DNA of 64,000 nucleotides from Bacillus sp. ZZV12-4809 (GCF_009849585.1 NZ_VCRN01000015.1:39979-103978), one strand, 5' to 3'; numbered from the stretch's first letter, positions 34,023-44,059 are shown. A program made the numbers and translations. Notes: generated by a model not told the origin, from the sequence alone.

Positions 34023-34595
34023 ATGAAAAAATTAGAAAACAGTTTAGTGCAGTTAATTCCGATAAATCTCGAGCATGTAGAGGGACTTTATAAAGCTGCC
34101 CAGGATAAAAGAATATGGGAGCATATGTCGGTTGATTTAACTGACAAAAGCCGGGTTATTCAGTATGTTGAAGATGCAATCCAAAAACGGGAGAGAGGAA
34201 CTGATTTTGCGTTTGCAATTGTTGATAAAAAATTAGGAGAAATTATCGGTGCTACCTGGTTTCTAGATATATCATCCCAGCATAAACGGCTTGAAATCGG
34301 GTCCACATGGGTGAATCCTGCTTATTGGAGCTCAAATATTAATACTAACTGTAAATATTTATTATTAACATATTGTTTTGAAGAACTTGCCCTTAATCGT
34401 GTACAAATTAAAACCGGGCATGAAAACCTCCGTTCACAAAAAGCGATCGAAAGAATCGGTGCTGTTAAGGAAGGCATTCTTCGAAATCATATGATAAGAA
34501 AAGAAGGAGCAATCCGTCATACGGTTCTTTATAGTGTCATAAGGGAAGAGTGGGGCAAAGTAAAACGGCATTTTGAAGAACACTTGCTTTATTAA
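34023..34595 (+). CDS. GNAT acetyltransferase (RimJ/RimL type)
   Basis: A 190-aa acetyltransferase: N-terminal LVQLIPINLEHVEGLY, a central IGATWFLDIS strand, a WVNPAYWSSNINTNCKYLL segment in place of the classic acetyl-CoA loop, and RVQIKTGHENLRSQKAIERIG typical of RimJ-like members. The acceptor is unknown. The start ATG 34023 has AGGGAGAGTGATA; an ATG 19 codons upstream lies too close to the divergent gene and lacks a site. Possible target of the MocR regulator. Confidence 0.88.
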   Translation: MKKLENSLVQLIPINLEHVEGLYKAAQDKRIWEHMSVDLTDKSRVIQYVEDAIQKRERGTDFAFAIVDKKLGEIIGATWFLDISSQHKRLEIGSTWVNPAYWSSNINTNCKYLLLTYCFEELALNRVQIKTGHENLRSQKAIERIGAVKEGILRNHMIRKEGAIRHTVLYSVIREEWGKVKRHFEEHLLY

Positions 34596-34675
34596 AAGCA
34601 GTTTGAATAGATGGAGCATCTCAGCCAAGAGGTATATAATCGATAGTAAAAGCGACTAGAAAGGTGTGGGTAGAA

Positions 34676-35866
34676 GTGAAAGCCGCTTCTTTTTTTCCTG
34701 ACAACATCAAATCAGCACTTCAGAATACTCCTCCCGGGGAGTGGATTCCTGAGATTCCGGATGAGTGTATACGCCTTCATTGCGGCTATCCGGCTCCTGC
34801 CCTGATCCCTTATGAAGAGATGAAGGCAGCTGTAAACGGTTTATTAGAGAAAGAACATGATTTGCCGCTCCATTATATTGGAAGCCCCAATATTTTAAAG
34901 CTGAAGGAACAGATTTTACAGAGGTTGATAAGACGGGGGATATCTGTTTCGGAAGAAGAGCTTTTGATTACTTCGGGGGCCTGTCAGGCAATCGATTTAA
35001 TTTCCCGTGTTCTTCTTGATGAAGAATCCGTTGTGGCAATAGAATCTCCAACATATATGGAGGCTTTAGAAATTTTACAAAATTACACTAAACATATCAT
35101 TAGTGTTCCTGTTGATAAACACGGACTTCAAACAGATATATTGGAAGAGATTTTAGAGGAAAGAAAACAAAAAGGGCTTGCTATCCCGAAGTTTCTTTAT
35201 ACAATTCCCACCTATCAAAATCCAACAGGCACGACGATGAATGAAGAACGCCGGCAGCATATATTGGAGCTTGCCAATAAATTTAATTTCCTTATAGTTG
35301 AAGATGATGCTTATGGAGAATTATCATTTAATAAAAATCTCCCCACACTAAAAGCAATGGATCCAAGCAATCGAGTTCTGCATGTCGGTTCGTTATCCAA
35401 GGTAGTGGCACCGGGCATGCGTATCGGATGGATAACGGGTGTCAGTGAAATTATCCAAGCCTGTGACTGGTTTAAAAAAGATTTGAACCATCCGTTTGCT
35501 CAAGCGGCGATGGCTGTTTATTTAGCAGATACTGATTTTAATAATAAATTAGTAACCTTGAGAGACACATACCGGTCAAAATGCAATGTTATGATCTCCG
35601 CACTCAAACAGCATTTCCCTGAATCAGCTTCCTGGTATGTGCCCGAAGGGGGATACTTCGTATGGATGAAAATTCCCGGTGCCGATACATCGGACCTGCT
35701 GACAGATGCTCTGGCAGAAGGGGTGTCTTTTATTCCTGGCAAGTACTTTTTCATTGATCAGGCAGCCGGAACGGAATTTCTGCGCCTTTCCTTCAGTTAT
35801 GCGGATGAGAAGGAAATAACTGAGGGGATTCGCAGGCTGGGAAAAGCTGCAGCGGCCTATCTTTAA
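34676..35866 (+). CDS. PLP-dependent aminotransferase (class I/II fold)
   Basis: A 396-aa fold-type I aminotransferase of the LysN/2-aminoadipate type, lacking the GntR domain of MocR proteins. PLP residues: SGACQAIDLISR near 103, YQNPTGTTM near 178, EDDAYGEL near 211 and the lysine in HVGSLSKVVAPGMRIGW near 240. The substrate is unknown. The start is placed at GTG 34676, nine bases after AAAGGTG; a GTG at 34664 overlaps that site. It follows the GNAT gene by about 80 bp. Confidence 0.88.
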   Translation: MKAASFFPDNIKSALQNTPPGEWIPEIPDECIRLHCGYPAPALIPYEEMKAAVNGLLEKEHDLPLHYIGSPNILKLKEQILQRLIRRGISVSEEELLITSGACQAIDLISRVLLDEESVVAIESPTYMEALEILQNYTKHIISVPVDKHGLQTDILEEILEERKQKGLAIPKFLYTIPTYQNPTGTTMNEERRQHILELANKFNFLIVEDDAYGELSFNKNLPTLKAMDPSNRVLHVGSLSKVVAPGMRIGWITGVSEIIQACDWFKKDLNHPFAQAAMAVYLADTDFNNKLVTLRDTYRSKCNVMISALKQHFPESASWYVPEGGYFVWMKIPGADTSDLLTDALAEGVSFIPGKYFFIDQAAGTEFLRLSFSYADEKEITEGIRRLGKAAAAYL

Positions 35867-35922
35867 ATGCATATAACCTATCTCTATGGAACATTTTTAT
35901 AATAAAAAGGATTAAAGGAAGT

Positions 35923-35967
35923 AAAGCCTTATTACCTGGTATTGTTAGCCAGTGATAAGGCTTTTAA
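35923..35967 (+). terminator. Terminator after aminotransferase gene
   Basis: Stem AAAGCCTTAT / ATAAGGCTTT with an inner CTGG/CCAG pairing; weak T tail. Confidence 0.7.
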
Positions 35968-36133
35968 TGTGCTGACGGGCAGTGATCTTGATGAAACAGC
36001 CTGTTATCAATTTTATTGATCTTTAGGTGGAAATACAGAAGTTTGGTGAAAAGAAATTACAGGGGAAATGAAATATTTATAGAAAGTAATCAGTGATGTA
36101 TATTAATTTCTTTATCCTAAGGAGTGATTTTCA

Positions 36134-36583
36134 ATGCGTTTTCGGAAAGCAATTGAAGAAGATTTGGAAGCTGTAGTACGATTGCTTGCTGATGATGAAT
36201 TAGGAGCAAAACGTGAGGAGTATAATGAGCCTTTGCCGGATTGTTATTATGACGCATTTAGGGCAATGGAAGCACAGTCAGGCAATCAGATTATTTTGGC
36301 GATAGACGGTCAGGAAGTGATTGGCTGCCTTCAGTTAACAATTATTCCTGGGATAGCCCGGCAAGGGATGAAACGGGCACAAATTGAAGGGGTGCGCATC
36401 GATAAACGCTGCCGTGGTAAAGGTGTGGGGGAAGCCTTGTTTAAAGAAGCGATTGCCATAGCGAAGTCTGAGGAGTGTGGTCTTGTTCAATTGACGACTG
36501 ACAAGGAGCGGGGAGATGCACATCGTTTTTATAATAAGCTGGGGTTTATGGCGAGTCATGAAGGGATGAAACTAATCTTTTAA
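36134..36583 (+). CDS. GNAT family acetyltransferase
   Basis: A 149-aa acetyltransferase of the small MarR-linked/PhnO-like type: acetyl-CoA loop RIDKRCRGKGVGEALFKEAI (R/Q-x-x-G-x-G/A present as RGKGVG) and the end strand HRFYNKLGFMASHEGMKL. It is a single gene with AAGGAGTGA upstream; the acceptor is unknown. Confidence 0.9.
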   Translation: MRFRKAIEEDLEAVVRLLADDELGAKREEYNEPLPDCYYDAFRAMEAQSGNQIILAIDGQEVIGCLQLTIIPGIARQGMKRAQIEGVRIDKRCRGKGVGEALFKEAIAIAKSEECGLVQLTTDKERGDAHRFYNKLGFMASHEGMKLIF

Positions 36584-36932
36584 TCCAGGAAATGCAAGTC
36601 GAAGAAATGCTGAATAATTCACCAACACCCTCTCCCATCTAAACCATCTATACAATTTTTATTGACCTTTTATGAACGGCTGGAAATAGCAGGGCGCCCC
36701 ACCATAAAGTAGTGGATTTTAACTTAATATTAGGCTATGTTACTCAAAAAGCAAATACCTTTACTGCAGTGATTCAAGAATCTGAAGACTATTTCATGTG
36801 AAAGCAGCCGGTTTCAAGCTGAGAAGAAAATGAAAAGGAGCTTTGTGAATACGTAAGTAATATACTGTTTTTTTGATTTCAAATTTAAATACTTCCATTT
36901 TAAAAAATAAATTTAATGTTCCTCAGAAAAAT
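36584..36932. other. Non-coding gap, no gene seen
   Basis: Between the GNAT gene and the minus-strand terminator. Short stop-rich frames only; no tRNA, riboswitch or repeat recognised. Confidence 0.5.
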
Positions 36933-36980
36933 AAATAATGACTCAACCGTCTTTTCAGAAAGGTTGAGTCATTTATTTTT
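36933..36980 (-). terminator. Terminator after the M24/ABC operon
   Basis: Stem AATGACTCAACC / GGTTGAGTCATT, T-rich on both sides; closes the minus-strand operon and can act in both directions. Confidence 0.85.
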
Positions 36981-36998
36981 GTGCTAAGGATTACTCCT

Positions 36999-38180
36999 TT
37001 AGTAACAAATTAAGGATTGGAGGTCTCTTGGGTAATAGGTCAACATTTCAATACCATCTTCTGTCACAAGAGCCGTATCAGAGTGTCTAAATCCACCTAA
37101 GCCCTTCACATATATTCCAGGCTCAACGGTAACAACCATGCCTGGTTCAAGTAATGTGTGATCACCCAAGTCGAAAAACGGTGCTTCATGCCCTAGTATT
37201 CCGATGTTGTGGCCGGTATGGTGTCTCGTTAATTCTGTTAAGTTGTTTTCTTTGAAATATGCTTGAACATCTTTTTCAACATCAGAGTACGTTCTTCCAG
37301 GTTTGATGGCTTTATATGCAACTTCTTGAGCTTCATACATATGATGAAAATATTTTTCCTGCTCTTTAGAATATTCTTCGACGAACATGACTCGTTCTAA
37401 TTCACTTGTATATCCAAAAACACTGGATGCAGCTCCCGTTACCAGAGTGTCCCCTTTTTTTAATACGATATTTTGTGTTACGGCATGGGGAAAGGCGGAT
37501 TCTGGACCGACTTGACCGCGAAAAACAGCGTAGGGTGTTTGACCATGTGGTTTATAATCGGGCCCAAGCGTATCAATCATGGCTTTTGTTGCTTCATTCG
37601 AAGCCATACTAGTAATTTCAATTTCACTTAAACCACTTCTCGTATACTTTTGGAGCAAGCGGTGCACTAGGTTTCCCCAGCGACTGGATTCTTTAATTAA
37701 TTCAATTTCATTTGGACTCTTAATAAATCTCATTTCTTCAATTACACCATGTAATGAAACAAATTGCTTCGAGTCGATTAACTGATCTATAGCCGGACCG
37801 CGATAGCCCATTGGGGAGCCATACCCTAAAGAATCATATCCAATCGATTTATTCTCAAATCCATATTCTAATAAGATTTCTTTGAAATATTCCATCGGGT
37901 GCTTAATACCCGGATATTCAGGATATGAATGTACAAAATCCACGACACTATATTCTTCCGCATGTTCATGCTCTAATGCAGGAACAAATAAGTGAACTTT
38001 ATCTTGCGGATCAATCAGCAATCCAATAGGTCTCTCGGTAGGATGAAAATGAAATCCAGTTAAGTAAAAGATATCTGTTACAGAGAAAAGAACGGAAGCA
38101 TCACATTCCTTTCCTTTGTAAATGCTTATAAACTTTTCTTGTCTTTCTTTAAATTCGTATTTAGGAATAGATAATAGCAT
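36999..38180 (-). CDS. M24-family (creatinase/aminopeptidase P fold) protein
   Basis: A 393-aa protein with the N-terminal creatinase domain and C-terminal pita-bread domain of M24 peptidases. Metal-ligand positions are changed: GDTLVTGA in place of the D-x-GA Asp, SELER in place of SD-x-TR, and RHSDTAL where peptidases have R-x-E-D. The His of HTGHNIG and the Glu of VEPGIY remain. Loss of metal ligands is known in creatinase and in ectoine hydrolase DoeA, so it may be an amidinohydrolase-like enzyme and not an Xaa-Pro peptidase. It ends a peptide-type ABC operon, overlapping the ATPase gene by 20 bp. Confidence 0.85.
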   Translation of the reverse strand: MLLSIPKYEFKERQEKFISIYKGKECDASVLFSVTDIFYLTGFHFHPTERPIGLLIDPQDKVHLFVPALEHEHAEEYSVVDFVHSYPEYPGIKHPMEYFKEILLEYGFENKSIGYDSLGYGSPMGYRGPAIDQLIDSKQFVSLHGVIEEMRFIKSPNEIELIKESSRWGNLVHRLLQKYTRSGLSEIEITSMASNEATKAMIDTLGPDYKPHGQTPYAVFRGQVGPESAFPHAVTQNIVLKKGDTLVTGAASSVFGYTSELERVMFVEEYSKEQEKYFHHMYEAQEVAYKAIKPGRTYSDVEKDVQAYFKENNLTELTRHHTGHNIGILGHEAPFFDLGDHTLLEPGMVVTVEPGIYVKGLGGFRHSDTALVTEDGIEMLTYYPRDLQSLICY

Positions 38181-39168
38181 TTGTTTTTTCCCCCTTGTTA
38201 TTGGAATATAGATGGCAACTTGCGGTATGACCTGTAGCTATTTCTGTGAGTGAAGGTTCAATAGATTTACACATTTCCATGGCAAATGGGCATCTTGTGT
38301 GGAACGTGCATCCAGAAGGTGGATTAGCAGGGTTAGGAACATCTCCTTTCAATACGATTCGTTCTTTCGCTTCTCTAGGGTGAGATACAGGGATAGCTGA
38401 GATTAATGCCTGAGTATAAGGGTGCTTGGGATTTGAAAACAATTCTTCTGTGTCGGCTAATTCTACAATTCTCCCAAGATACATAACAGCAACTCGGTCA
38501 GTCATGTGTTTAACTACGCTTAAATCATGGGAAATAAATAAGTATGTCAAACCAAAATCTTTTTGTAGCTCGAGCATTAGATTAATAACTTGTGATTGAA
38601 CTGATACATCAAGAGCAGAAACGGGTTCGTCTGCAATAATAAAGTCTGGGTTTAATATAACAGTCCTAGCTATACCGATCCGCTGCCTTTGTCCACCAGA
38701 AAACTCATTAGGGTGCCGATCCAGATGTGTTTTAGAGAGGCCGACGATTTCTAGAATCTCGATAATTTTCTCCAAACGTTCGTCAGGATGAAATTTTTTA
38801 TGGACCCGGAGCGGTTCCATCAAGATTTGTTTAATGGTCATCTGAGGATTAAGAGACGCATACGGATCCTGAAAGACCATTTGCATCTCTTTCCGTAATG
38901 AGCGCATTTTTTCAGTCGGTAATGATAGAAGGTCTTGCCCCTTGTATCGGATTTCACCTGAAGTTGCTCCAGCTAACCTTAATAGGGTTCTTCCAGTTGT
39001 CGATTTTCCGCAACCAGATTCTCCAACTAGGGCAAAAGTTTCTCCTTTATTAATAGAAAAGCTAATATCGTCTACAGCCTTTACTACTAGCTTCGGTTTA
39101 AAGAGACCTTGTGATATTTCATAGTATTTTTTAAGATTCTTAACTTCTAGTAAGGGCTTTTCCGTCAA
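38161..39168 (-). CDS. Oligopeptide/dipeptide ABC transporter ATPase (DppF/OppF-like)
   Basis: A 335-aa cytoplasmic ATPase. Walker A GESGCGKSTT, signature FSGGQRQRIGIAR, Walker B IIADEPVSALD, and the C-terminal oligo/dipeptide extension with the GCTFHTRCP cysteine motif are visible. The start is TTG 39168, in a TTGA overlap with the previous stop, with AGGTGA upstream; an ATG 13 codons earlier lies in the preceding gene without a site. It works with its partner ATPase and two permeases. Confidence 0.92.
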   Translation of the reverse strand: MTEKPLLEVKNLKKYYEISQGLFKPKLVVKAVDDISFSINKGETFALVGESGCGKSTTGRTLLRLAGATSGEIRYKGQDLLSLPTEKMRSLRKEMQMVFQDPYASLNPQMTIKQILMEPLRVHKKFHPDERLEKIIEILEIVGLSKTHLDRHPNEFSGGQRQRIGIARTVILNPDFIIADEPVSALDVSVQSQVINLMLELQKDFGLTYLFISHDLSVVKHMTDRVAVMYLGRIVELADTEELFSNPKHPYTQALISAIPVSHPREAKERIVLKGDVPNPANPPSGCTFHTRCPFAMEMCKSIEPSLTEIATGHTASCHLYSNNKGEKTNAIIYS

Positions 39169-40154
39169 TGAATTTTCACCTGCCGATTGGACTCTTGGAG
39201 CCAACATTTACTTAAATGCTCTCCCATTGAAAAAGTAGGTGGGGCGCTCACAGTGCATTTATCAAATGCATATGGACATCGATTGGCGAATGTGCAGCCT
39301 TCTCCAATTTCATCAGGCCTAGGTACTTGACCGTTAATGGAATAGAGTTTGCTTTTTCTCGAATTATTCGTAGGTAGTGAATGGATTAGTCCTTTAGTAT
39401 ATGGATGTAGGGGATTGTCAAATAGTTCATGGATCTCTGCCACTTCAACTATCTCCCCAGCATACATGACCACAACACGATCGCACATTTCTGCTACCAC
39501 ACCCAAATCATGTGTGATAAAAAGAAGACTCATATCTTTTTCAGCTTTAATTTGCTTCATCAATTCTAAGATTTGTGCTTGAATGGTTACATCTAAAGCA
39601 GTAGTAGGTTCATCGCAAATGAGGAGTTTTGGATCGCATAAAAGGGCTAATGAAATCATTACGCGTTGCCTCATACCACCTGATAATTGATGAGGATATT
39701 CGTTAATTATCTGTTCCGCTCTTGGAATGCCCACTAGCTTTAACATATTGATGATGGCTTCTTTTCTTTCTTTTTTTGGGATTTTTTTGTGCTGTTTTAG
39801 TGGCTCACTTAATTGTTCACCTATTGTAAAAACAGGATTGAGAGAGGTCATTGGTTCCTGGAATATCATAGATATTTCATTCCCGCGAAGTTTTCTGTAT
39901 TGGTGATTATCCAGAGTAGTTACATCTATATTATTAAAATAGATACTCCCAGAAACAATCTTGCTTTTTTTCTCTGGCAAAAGTCCCATTATGGCTAAAG
40001 AAGTAACACTTTTTCCACTACCAGATTCACCAACAACCCCAAGAGTTTCACTTTTTTTTAAGGTGAAATTTACCCCTCGAATAGGTTGAACGGTACCTTC
40101 TCCAGTATTAAATTGGATACCAAGATTTTTGATTTCAAGAAGTACTTCAGTCAT
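39165..40154 (-). CDS. Oligopeptide/dipeptide ABC transporter ATPase (DppD/OppD-like)
   Basis: A 329-aa cytoplasmic ATPase: Walker A GESGSGKSVT, signature LSGGMRQRV, Walker B LICDEPTTALD, and EGCTFANRCPYAF in the C-terminal extension. The start ATG 40154 has AGGAGG eight bases upstream; a GTG at 40163 overlaps that site. It forms the heterodimer with the DppF-like subunit. Confidence 0.93.
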   Translation of the reverse strand: MTEVLLEIKNLGIQFNTGEGTVQPIRGVNFTLKKSETLGVVGESGSGKSVTSLAIMGLLPEKKSKIVSGSIYFNNIDVTTLDNHQYRKLRGNEISMIFQEPMTSLNPVFTIGEQLSEPLKQHKKIPKKERKEAIINMLKLVGIPRAEQIINEYPHQLSGGMRQRVMISLALLCDPKLLICDEPTTALDVTIQAQILELMKQIKAEKDMSLLFITHDLGVVAEMCDRVVVMYAGEIVEVAEIHELFDNPLHPYTKGLIHSLPTNNSRKSKLYSINGQVPRPDEIGEGCTFANRCPYAFDKCTVSAPPTFSMGEHLSKCWLQESNRQVKIH

Positions 40155-40169
40155 TTTTTTCACCTCCTA

Positions 40170-41072
40170 TTATTCGCCTTTTAGTTCTGGATCGAGTGTA
40201 TCCCTTAACCAGTCACCGAATAAATTAACCCCAAGTGTAGTGAGGATAATCGCAATACCCGGGAATGTGATTAACCACCAAGAACTGAAAATATAGTCCT
40301 TTCCTTCATTAAGCATATTGCCCCATGCAGGAGTGGGCGGTTGAACCCCGAACCCTAAGAAACTTACGGATGCTTCTGCGATAATGTATGTGCCCATTTG
40401 TAAAGAGATTAAAATAATGATGGGTGTAAAGATATTAGGGAAGATATGTCTAACTAATATCTCGAATTTCGGCACACCAGTTGCGATTGCTGCTGTAATA
40501 AATTCCTTTTCTCTCAAAGCCAGCACTTCACTACGGATAACTCTGGCAAAAATAACCCATCCCGCTAAAGCAAGAGATATGATAATGTTTGTAAGACCTG
40601 CTCCAAGTATTGCGCTAATCACGAGTACTAATAAGATAAAAGGGAAACTTAATTGAACATCCACAATTCGCATTAGAACTATATCAATCCAGCCCCTAAA
40701 GAATCCTGCAATCACACCGATGATGGTGCCAATGACCCCGGCTAATAAAGCTGTGGCTAACCCGATGATTAAGGATACCTTTGTACCTGCAATGATTCTG
40801 GAAAGTATATCTCTCCCTAATTGATCGGTTCCTAATATGTGACCGTCTGTAAATGGAGGTAAAAGACGATCTCGTAATGGAGCATCCATAGGATCAAAAG
40901 GGACAATCCATTGCCCAAATAGACTGAGAACTACTAAAAAGATAATGATGCAAAAACCGAGCAACCCAGCCCAGCTTTTTGACATTTTTCGGAAAAAATC
41001 CTTGAATTTAGATTTCTTTTTAAATTTCATATCAATTGATTTATTAGTGGTTGTAATTGTACTGGTTTCCAC
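40170..41072 (-). CDS. Peptide ABC transporter permease (DppC/OppC-like)
   Basis: A 300-aa inner-membrane permease with a cytoplasmic N-terminus, about six helices and the ABC docking loop AIATGVPKFEILVRHIFPN (EAA-like, starting AAIATG). It begins with GTG 41072 and AGGTGA upstream. It lies 8 bp after the DppB-like gene. Confidence 0.93.
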   Translation of the reverse strand: METSTITTTNKSIDMKFKKKSKFKDFFRKMSKSWAGLLGFCIIIFLVVLSLFGQWIVPFDPMDAPLRDRLLPPFTDGHILGTDQLGRDILSRIIAGTKVSLIIGLATALLAGVIGTIIGVIAGFFRGWIDIVLMRIVDVQLSFPFILLVLVISAILGAGLTNIIISLALAGWVIFARVIRSEVLALREKEFITAAIATGVPKFEILVRHIFPNIFTPIIILISLQMGTYIIAEASVSFLGFGVQPPTPAWGNMLNEGKDYIFSSWWLITFPGIAIILTTLGVNLFGDWLRDTLDPELKGE

Positions 41073-41080
41073 AGCTTCAC

Positions 41081-41998
41081 CTACTTCACTCTAATTTGGG
41101 GGTTCACATATGCATATAAAATATCTGTAATAAAGTTGATGACTGCATAAATGATGGCAATAATAAATACGCCGGCCAATACAATTGGGAAATCTCGATT
41201 CATTAAGGACTGGTGTAATAGTCTTCCAACACCAGGCCAAGAAAAAACAGCTTCCGTAATAACAGCGCCGCCTAATAAAACACCGAGATCAAGCGCGATT
41301 AATGTGAGGATCGGAATCAGAGAATTTTTTAAGGCGTATTTCATAATTAGCGTGGATGTTGGTGTTCCAGCTGCTTTGGTTGTTCGGATATAGTCTTTAT
41401 TTAATACATCTAGCATGGCCGATCGAGTAAAGCGGACAAAACGCGATACGCTATACAATGCTAGTGTAATAACTGGAAGCACCATGTGATTAACAGAGCC
41501 GCCTCCACTCGATGGAAATAATTTTAGTTGAGCAGCAAAAATAAAAATTAATATTAAACCAAACCAAAAACTTGGGATAGCCTGACCGATAACCGTAATC
41601 CCTACACTTACTTTATCAAAGAGGGTGTTACGTTTATATGCAGATAGAACACCAAGTGGAATAGCGATGATGATTGATAATAACAATGCTGAGAAGGCTA
41701 ATTGAAAAGTTGCTGGCATTCTTTCTAAAACTAGTCCGAGAGCATCGTCGCCACTTCTTAATGATTCTCCAAAATCACCTTGAATGGCGCCTTTCATGAA
41801 GTCTGTATATTGAACATATAGTGGGCGGTTAAATCCTAATAACTCACGATATTCCTCAATTTGTTCCCTTGGCGCATCAGGCGGAAGGAATAGTGTAGTC
41901 GGATCTCCCGAAAGACGAATTAAAAAGAAGACTGCCGTTAGAGCAAGAAATACAACGATGACTACTTGTATTAATCTTTTAATTATAAAATCTAACAT
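41081..41998 (-). CDS. Peptide ABC transporter permease (DppB/OppB-like)
   Basis: A 305-aa inner-membrane permease. It opens with a typical N-terminal helix (IIKRLIQVVIVVFLALT), has the periplasmic DPTTLFLPPDAPREQIEEYR segment type of DppB, and the EAA-like loop TKAAGTPTSTLIMKYALKNS. It pairs with the DppC-like permease. Its start follows the binding-protein gene by about 70 bp. Confidence 0.93.
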   Translation of the reverse strand: MLDFIIKRLIQVVIVVFLALTAVFFLIRLSGDPTTLFLPPDAPREQIEEYRELLGFNRPLYVQYTDFMKGAIQGDFGESLRSGDDALGLVLERMPATFQLAFSALLLSIIIAIPLGVLSAYKRNTLFDKVSVGITVIGQAIPSFWFGLILIFIFAAQLKLFPSSGGGSVNHMVLPVITLALYSVSRFVRFTRSAMLDVLNKDYIRTTKAAGTPTSTLIMKYALKNSLIPILTLIALDLGVLLGGAVITEAVFSWPGVGRLLHQSLMNRDFPIVLAGVFIIAIIYAVINFITDILYAYVNPQIRVK

Positions 41999-42069
41999 AG
42001 TAGAACCCCGCCTTATCCCTTGGAATAAAAGAAGAGAGAAGGGGATCCTCTCTTCTTAGAACTATTAAT

Positions 42070-43620
42070 TTAGTTCCATGACATCTCAAACACGTTCATT
42101 TTCTCATCAACACGAGGTGAGAAATTTAAAGAAGATTTAACAGCGTAAAGGTCTGCTTGTTGCCATAATGGAACCCAAGCAGCTTGATCTACTAACTGCT
42201 GTTGAAGCTCAGCGTATCCAGCATAACGAGCTTCTTGATCAAACAATTGGTTTGTTTCCTTAATCTTTTTCTCAATATCTTCCTGGTAAAAACTACTGTA
42301 TGGCGCTTCTAAAGTGAACAAGTTTTCAATTGTTGACTGGGCATCGAAAGCTGGCCCCCATCCAAGAATGTACATATCTCCCGTTTCTCTTTTTTGAATC
42401 TTCTCCAAGTGCTGTCCCCATTCATTCACCCTTACTTCTACATTGATTCCAATACTTTGTAATTGTGAAGCAATGGCTTGAGCAATATGGGAGTCCATCG
42501 GATAACGACCACTTGGTGTATCCAATGTTAATTTTAATTCTTCTGGACTATAGCCAGCTTCTTTGATTAACTTTACGGCTAAATCTGGGTCATAATCGTA
42601 TTCTTTAGTTTCAGCATGATCAGCATTCAATTGGGACAGCGGTCCTGTAATTCTCGTACCATACCCACTTAATACAGTTTCTAGAAGTTCATTTGCATTG
42701 ATCGCGTGGTTAATCGCTTGTCTGACTTTGACATCTTTTAATGGACCATCGACAAGGTTGGATAATGCTAAGTAATTGATACGTGAAGAAGAAATTTGTT
42801 TTACTTCGTTACTTTCAAATTGTTTAACTGAGTCGACAGGAATGTTTTTAAATAAATGTATTTCTCCGCTCATAAAAGCAGACATTCTTGCGCTAAATTC
42901 CGGAATAATTCGGAACTCAACTTCCTCAATCTTAGGTTCTCCTTGCCAATAATCTTCAAAAGCTTTTAATTTCAAATGGTTATCTCTTGACCATTCAACA
43001 AACGTATACGCCCCTGTACCAACCGGTTCGCTTGAAGCTTTCTCTATACCCACTTCTTCAACATAGCCAGGTTCCATTATGAGCAAATCTTCTGCAATTC
43101 GTTGAATTAAGCTTGGAAAAGGCACGGATGTATGGATCTCCACTTCGTAATCTGAAAGTACAACGACCTCCTTAACATTAGCCCATCTTGAACGGTAGAA
43201 TGACCCATTACTTTCATCTAGGATGTAATCGATACTAAATTTTACTGCATTTGCATTAAAATCTGCTCCGTTATGGAACTTAATTCCTTCTTTTAACTTT
43301 AAGTACCATGTTTTTTCGTCTATATTTTTCCATTTCTCTGCAAGAACAGGGACAAATTCAGCTGTTTGAGGATCTCGATCAATCAGTGGATCATAAATAT
43401 TTCGAATTAGCGTATCGGTGGTGTAGTTGACATCGTGGTTTGCTAGAAGTGTGGTAGCGTCTGCTTCAAAACCGATGACAAGGGGACCCTGACTATTAGC
43501 ATCTGATCTAGAATCTTGTGAACTACTGGAATTACTATCCACATTAGTACCTTGTGTACATGCTGCCAATAACATCGTAATGATTAAAAGAAATGTAATC
43601 AGGACCTTATTAATCCTCAT
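42070..43620 (-). CDS. Peptide-type substrate-binding lipoprotein (SBP family 5)
   Basis: A 516-aa extracytoplasmic receptor. The signal peptide ends in lipobox LLAAC, so the mature N-terminal Cys is lipidated. SBP_bac_5 features follow: VLAEKWKNIDEKTWYLKLKEGIKFHNG (given as a block at 95-122), FSIDYILD and DVKVRQAINHAINA near 285. The ligand could be a peptide, nickel, or another small molecule; with the M24 protein in the operon an amide or guanidino compound is possible. The start ATG 43620 has GGGAGGAAG. Confidence 0.93.
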   Translation of the reverse strand: MRINKVLITFLLIITMLLAACTQGTNVDSNSSSSQDSRSDANSQGPLVIGFEADATTLLANHDVNYTTDTLIRNIYDPLIDRDPQTAEFVPVLAEKWKNIDEKTWYLKLKEGIKFHNGADFNANAVKFSIDYILDESNGSFYRSRWANVKEVVVLSDYEVEIHTSVPFPSLIQRIAEDLLIMEPGYVEEVGIEKASSEPVGTGAYTFVEWSRDNHLKLKAFEDYWQGEPKIEEVEFRIIPEFSARMSAFMSGEIHLFKNIPVDSVKQFESNEVKQISSSRINYLALSNLVDGPLKDVKVRQAINHAINANELLETVLSGYGTRITGPLSQLNADHAETKEYDYDPDLAVKLIKEAGYSPEELKLTLDTPSGRYPMDSHIAQAIASQLQSIGINVEVRVNEWGQHLEKIQKRETGDMYILGWGPAFDAQSTIENLFTLEAPYSSFYQEDIEKKIKETNQLFDQEARYAGYAELQQQLVDQAAWVPLWQQADLYAVKSSLNFSPRVDEKMNVFEMSWN

Positions 43621-44059
43621 CAAATCTTCCTCCCTTATTGACTGATAAAATTTTCTCGATTTTCTCCATTGATTGAATAAGTAAATTTACTTGTTCCAAG
43701 TCAATTTTTTCAATCATCCTCCTTACATCATTGCTGGCATTATCTGAAAGTTCTTTAAGAACTTTTTGCCCTTTTTCAGTGATATGCAGATATTTCTTTC
43801 GTTTATCCTGGTTATCCGATACCCGTTCAATAAGGCTTTGCTTTCTGAGCTTATGTATCATTCTACTTACATAACCTTTATCAAAGACGAAATACTCAGA
43901 TAATTGGGAAGCTGTACATCTATTCCTTTTATCTATCTCATATAAAATCATCGCTTCGGACATTGAATAGGGGCTTCCTTGTGTATATTGAGCATACAAA
44001 CCAACAACATTAAGATAAAAACGGTTAAACTTCTTAATTTTCTCGATTTTTTCATTCAT
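43610..44059 (-). CDS. MarR family transcriptional regulator
   Basis: A 149-aa winged-helix regulator: RCTASQLSEYFVFDKGYVSRMIHKLRKQSLIER is the DNA-binding region at about 50-82. First gene of the seven-gene importer operon, overlapping the binding-protein gene by 11 bp, so it very probably regulates its own operon through the palindromes in front of it. The ligand is unknown. Confidence 0.92.
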   Translation of the reverse strand: MNEKIEKIKKFNRFYLNVVGLYAQYTQGSPYSMSEAMILYEIDKRNRCTASQLSEYFVFDKGYVSRMIHKLRKQSLIERVSDNQDKRKKYLHITEKGQKVLKELSDNASNDVRRMIEKIDLEQVNLLIQSMEKIEKILSVNKGGRFDED

